A stretch of DNA of 41,907 nucleotides from Ruminococcus sp. (GTDB taxonomy: Bacteria > Bacillota > Clostridia > Oscillospirales > Ruminococcaceae), in the NCBI GenBank assembly GCA_021200215.1, contig JAJQGV010000105.1:1-41907 (forward strand), read 5' to 3'. The notes beneath the pieces were generated by a model. It was given only the letters and a program-made list of their open reading frames with translations, had not been told where the DNA came from and did no database searches. Numbering within the stretch: position 1 is the stretch's first letter; every line of letters begins with the position of its first letter. A program made the translations under genes and the position numbers. This document shows positions 39,805 to 41,907 of the stretch, piece by piece.

Positions 39805-41271
39805 TTAAGTATCTATACTCTTAATAACGTTTGGAATCTCCTCAATGATATCTGTAGGTAGCATTGAGTATTTAGAGAGCCTTTTAGCACAGTTTAAGCC
39901 ACTTTGAGAGTGTACATATACTGAAAGTTTACAAGCATCGAGTAGGTTCATGCCTTGTGCTATAAATGATGATACTATCCCTGCTAGGACGTCACCACTA
40001 CCGCCTTTAGACATTCCAGAGTTGGCAGAGGTGTCTATAAAGGAATCCTTTCCATCGGTAATGATGGTGTTAGCACCTTTCAATATTACCACGCAGTGAT
40101 GTTTTTTAGCGAAATCAATAGCAATATCTAACCTATTGGATTGCACCTCCTCAACGGAAACTTTGGCAAGCCTTGACATTTCCAAAGGGTGCGGAGTCAA
40201 TACAGCCTGCTTATTATCAATAATATCTATGCAACTAGATAGTATGTTTATACCATCGGCATCGATGATTAACGGACATTCTGCTTTTTGTACTACGTAT
40301 CTAAAAAGTTCAACCGATTTTTTACAAGTTCCTAATCCACAACCTATTAACACTCCGTTAGACCTATCTATACTTTTAGATATCTCATCGAAACTTCTAC
40401 CTATATATATTGGTTCTGGTATAGCTAGTGGGAGTAGGTCATGATTTTCTATACAGATGGTAAGTAGACCAACACCACAACGTAATGCCGATTTACTCGC
40501 CATAATACACGCTCCAACCATGTTTTCAGAACCAGTGATGTGTAGCAATTTGCCAAAAGTTCCTTTGTTGCCTAAATCGGAACGGTATGGAAGTTGTATA
40601 GAATGCTTATCTAGTAAAGATATCTTACTATCTATACAAGACTTAAAGTGTTCTTCTGTAATACCAATGTTTACAACGTCTATATTACCGCAATACTCGT
40701 TGGCTGGATATAGCATCATGCCTAATTTTGTATACGCAAACGTAATAGTTGTATCTGCTTTTAAAGTTCCCTTGCTTACTCCACCAGTTTTACAATCTAT
40801 ACCACTAGGAACGTCCACTGCGATTATATATGCATTAGTATCCGTAGATAGTATATCTTGAATGTGTATAGGAATCTCTCCATGAAAACCTGTGCCAAAT
40901 ATACCATCACATATTATGTTACATCTGCTAATAGATGTTTTAATAGTATCTACGTTATTAATAACTTCGATATCGTTAGGTATTTCTGCAAATACTTTCT
41001 TAGATAGTTCCGTCTTAGGTTCACCACATAGTAAGGCTATTTCAACGTCTAATTGAGTACTTTCCTTTAAGATTTTACTAGCCACAAAGCAATCACCAGC
41101 GTTGTTGCCGTTTCCACATAGAAATGTAACCTTATCATTAGGTTTACTAAGTTCTAAGATTCTTTTAGCTAAGATATCTCCAGCGTTACGCATTAACTGT
41201 TCATAGGATACCCCATTAATATCGGCAGTAGCTTCAAGAGTTTTCATCTGTTTAGGTGTTACTAATCTCAT
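39805..41271 (-). CDS. nnrD: Bifunctional NAD(P)HX epimerase/ADP-dependent dehydratase
   Basis: This enzyme repairs damaged (hydrated) NADH and NADPH. The N-terminal YjeF_N epimerase domain covers about residues 1-215, with GNGNNAGDCFVA and FGTGFHGEIP. The C-terminal ribokinase-like dehydratase carries GNKGTFGKLLHITGS, GLGTCKKS and the catalytic KGGSGDVLAG near residue 428. The length of 488 residues is normal for the fused form. The DUF-type membrane gene lies 16 bases upstream in the same direction and shares its promoter. Confidence 0.95.
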   Translation of the reverse strand: MRLVTPKQMKTLEATADINGVSYEQLMRNAGDILAKRILELSKPNDKVTFLCGNGNNAGDCFVASKILKESTQLDVEIALLCGEPKTELSKKVFAEIPNDIEVINNVDTIKTSISRCNIICDGIFGTGFHGEIPIHIQDILSTDTNAYIIAVDVPSGIDCKTGGVSKGTLKADTTITFAYTKLGMMLYPANEYCGNIDVVNIGITEEHFKSCIDSKISLLDKHSIQLPYRSDLGNKGTFGKLLHITGSENMVGACIMASKSALRCGVGLLTICIENHDLLPLAIPEPIYIGRSFDEISKSIDRSNGVLIGCGLGTCKKSVELFRYVVQKAECPLIIDADGINILSSCIDIIDNKQAVLTPHPLEMSRLAKVSVEEVQSNRLDIAIDFAKKHHCVVILKGANTIITDGKDSFIDTSANSGMSKGGSGDVLAGIVSSFIAQGMNLLDACKLSVYVHSQSGLNCAKRLSKYSMLPTDIIEEIPNVIKSIDT

Positions 41272-41287
41272 AAGAATCTCCTTAACG

Positions 41288-41818
41288 TTAATCTTTTTTC
41301 AACTTAATGCCGTTTCTTAGATATGGCTTTATGCACTCTCTAAACTTCTCATTAGGAGTGAATATTAATCTAGTCTTGCCATAAGATTCATTTTCAAAGT
41401 CTGCATACCAATCGTCGATACCAGTATTTTCAGATGCTAGTACTAAGGTCAAACTATCGTCGTCCTTAATATCTTGTGTAAGTTCGCCGTATGCGGTAAA
41501 GGTTGATACTTTTACAGTTAAGAGTCTAGTACGTTTACTTTTAGCAACAATCTTATCGATGTCTATCTCACCGTTGGTAATAATGTACTCATACTCTATA
41601 TACTGTTTAGTACCTAAGTAGTAACCTAACCAAGCTATGCCACCTGCCAATACAAGACCAAATCCGCCAAACCATGTTGGTATTGTAAGCATAATAGTTA
41701 CCAAAGCTAATATTATAGCAACCGCATAGATTAAAAACTTAGTAGCGTTATCTTTGCTACTAGGATACTTATATATAAGTTGTTCTGCAAAGGTATCCAT
41801 AGAAATAAAACTCTCCAA
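41288..41818 (-). CDS. Small membrane protein, possibly DUF6106 family
   Basis: The 176-residue protein has a short polar N-terminus, two adjacent hydrophobic helices (about residues 24-66), and a C-terminal domain of about 100 residues starting at IEYEYIITNGEIDIDKI, which looks like a small PH-like beta domain. The overall shape and length recall DUF6106 proteins of Clostridia, but the match is from memory. The function is unknown. It has its own sigma-A promoter and is the first gene of a pair with nnrD. Confidence 0.7.
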   Translation of the reverse strand: MESFISMDTFAEQLIYKYPSSKDNATKFLIYAVAIILALVTIMLTIPTWFGGFGLVLAGGIAWLGYYLGTKQYIEYEYIITNGEIDIDKIVAKSKRTRLLTVKVSTFTAYGELTQDIKDDDSLTLVLASENTGIDDWYADFENESYGKTRLIFTPNEKFRECIKPYLRNGIKLKKD

Positions 41819-41842
41819 TCCAAATAGTATTTTAGTACTATA

Positions 41843-41871
41843 ATTATATATCGTTTTGTTGTGTTTGTCAA
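41843..41871 (-). promoter_or_regulatory. Sigma-A promoter of the membrane protein-nnrD pair
   Basis: Perfect minus-strand TTGACA (41866-41871) and TATAAT (41843-41848) are separated by 17 bases. The remaining 36 bases to the window end hold nothing identifiable. Confidence 0.85.
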
Positions 41872-41907
41872 ATGGAAACTCTCTACGATTTCTACATAGG
41901 ATATGCT

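Overview
The window looks like chromosomal DNA of a low-GC, spore-forming Clostridia relative, most likely Ruminococcaceae/Oscillospiraceae. The reasons are the AT-rich Bacillota-type promoters and ribosome binding sites, frequent TTG and GTG starts, sporulation genes (gerW, spoIIP, sigG), a split transketolase, a Phe T-box and a preQ1 riboswitch. No phage, plasmid, complete insertion sequence or CRISPR array was seen. The species assignment is inference from gene content.

Layout. 1-2.3 kb (minus strand): the two transketolase halves behind a folded leader RNA that resembles the right end of an IS200/IS605 element, then a small Pro/His-rich membrane peptide. 2.4-7.8 kb (plus): site-2 protease, scpA, scpB, a DUF2953 protein, a structured leader RNA, gerW, a D-Ala-D-Ala carboxypeptidase and rluB, a chromosome segregation and sporulation cluster. 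8.0-11.3 kb: a three-gene biotin operon (divergent carboxyltransferase, biotin carrier, 5S-type oxaloacetate carboxyltransferase) with the composition of a transcarboxylase. 11.4-14.8 kb: metA with acetyl-type specificity, a DUF4190-like membrane protein, apgM, and an Fe-S Rrf2 regulator. 14.9-18.7 kb: a tRNA-Arg(CCG), a 65-residue exported or membrane peptide, spoIIP, a polysaccharide deacetylase, a DUF2752 protein and sigG. 18.9-25.3 kb: a DtxR-type regulator, an LCP-family wall ligase, a family 2 glycosidase and a sugar-receptor/GGDEF protein.

25.3-30.9 kb (minus) is the most interesting part. A strong promoter and a class I preQ1 riboswitch lead into queD-queE-folE-queC-queF. The genes mcrB and mcrC follow directly, mcrB starting three bases after the queF stop codon. 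A type IV restriction pair therefore sits in a preQ1-controlled 7-deazaguanine operon. The McrB lacks the usual N-terminal DNA-recognition domain.

31.0-34.9 kb: pheST behind a Phe T-box leader. 34.9-41.9 kb: an SH3 lipoprotein, a ClC transporter, a membrane-anchored heavy-metal-binding protein, an orphan 2-hydroxyacyl-CoA dehydratase/activase-related protein with a palindromic operator at its promoter, a lipoprotein, the bifunctional NAD(P)HX repair enzyme and a small membrane protein.

At least ten sigma-A promoters with 16-18 base spacers can be read directly, and they settle several start codons. All functions are read from motifs by eye; no database search was run.
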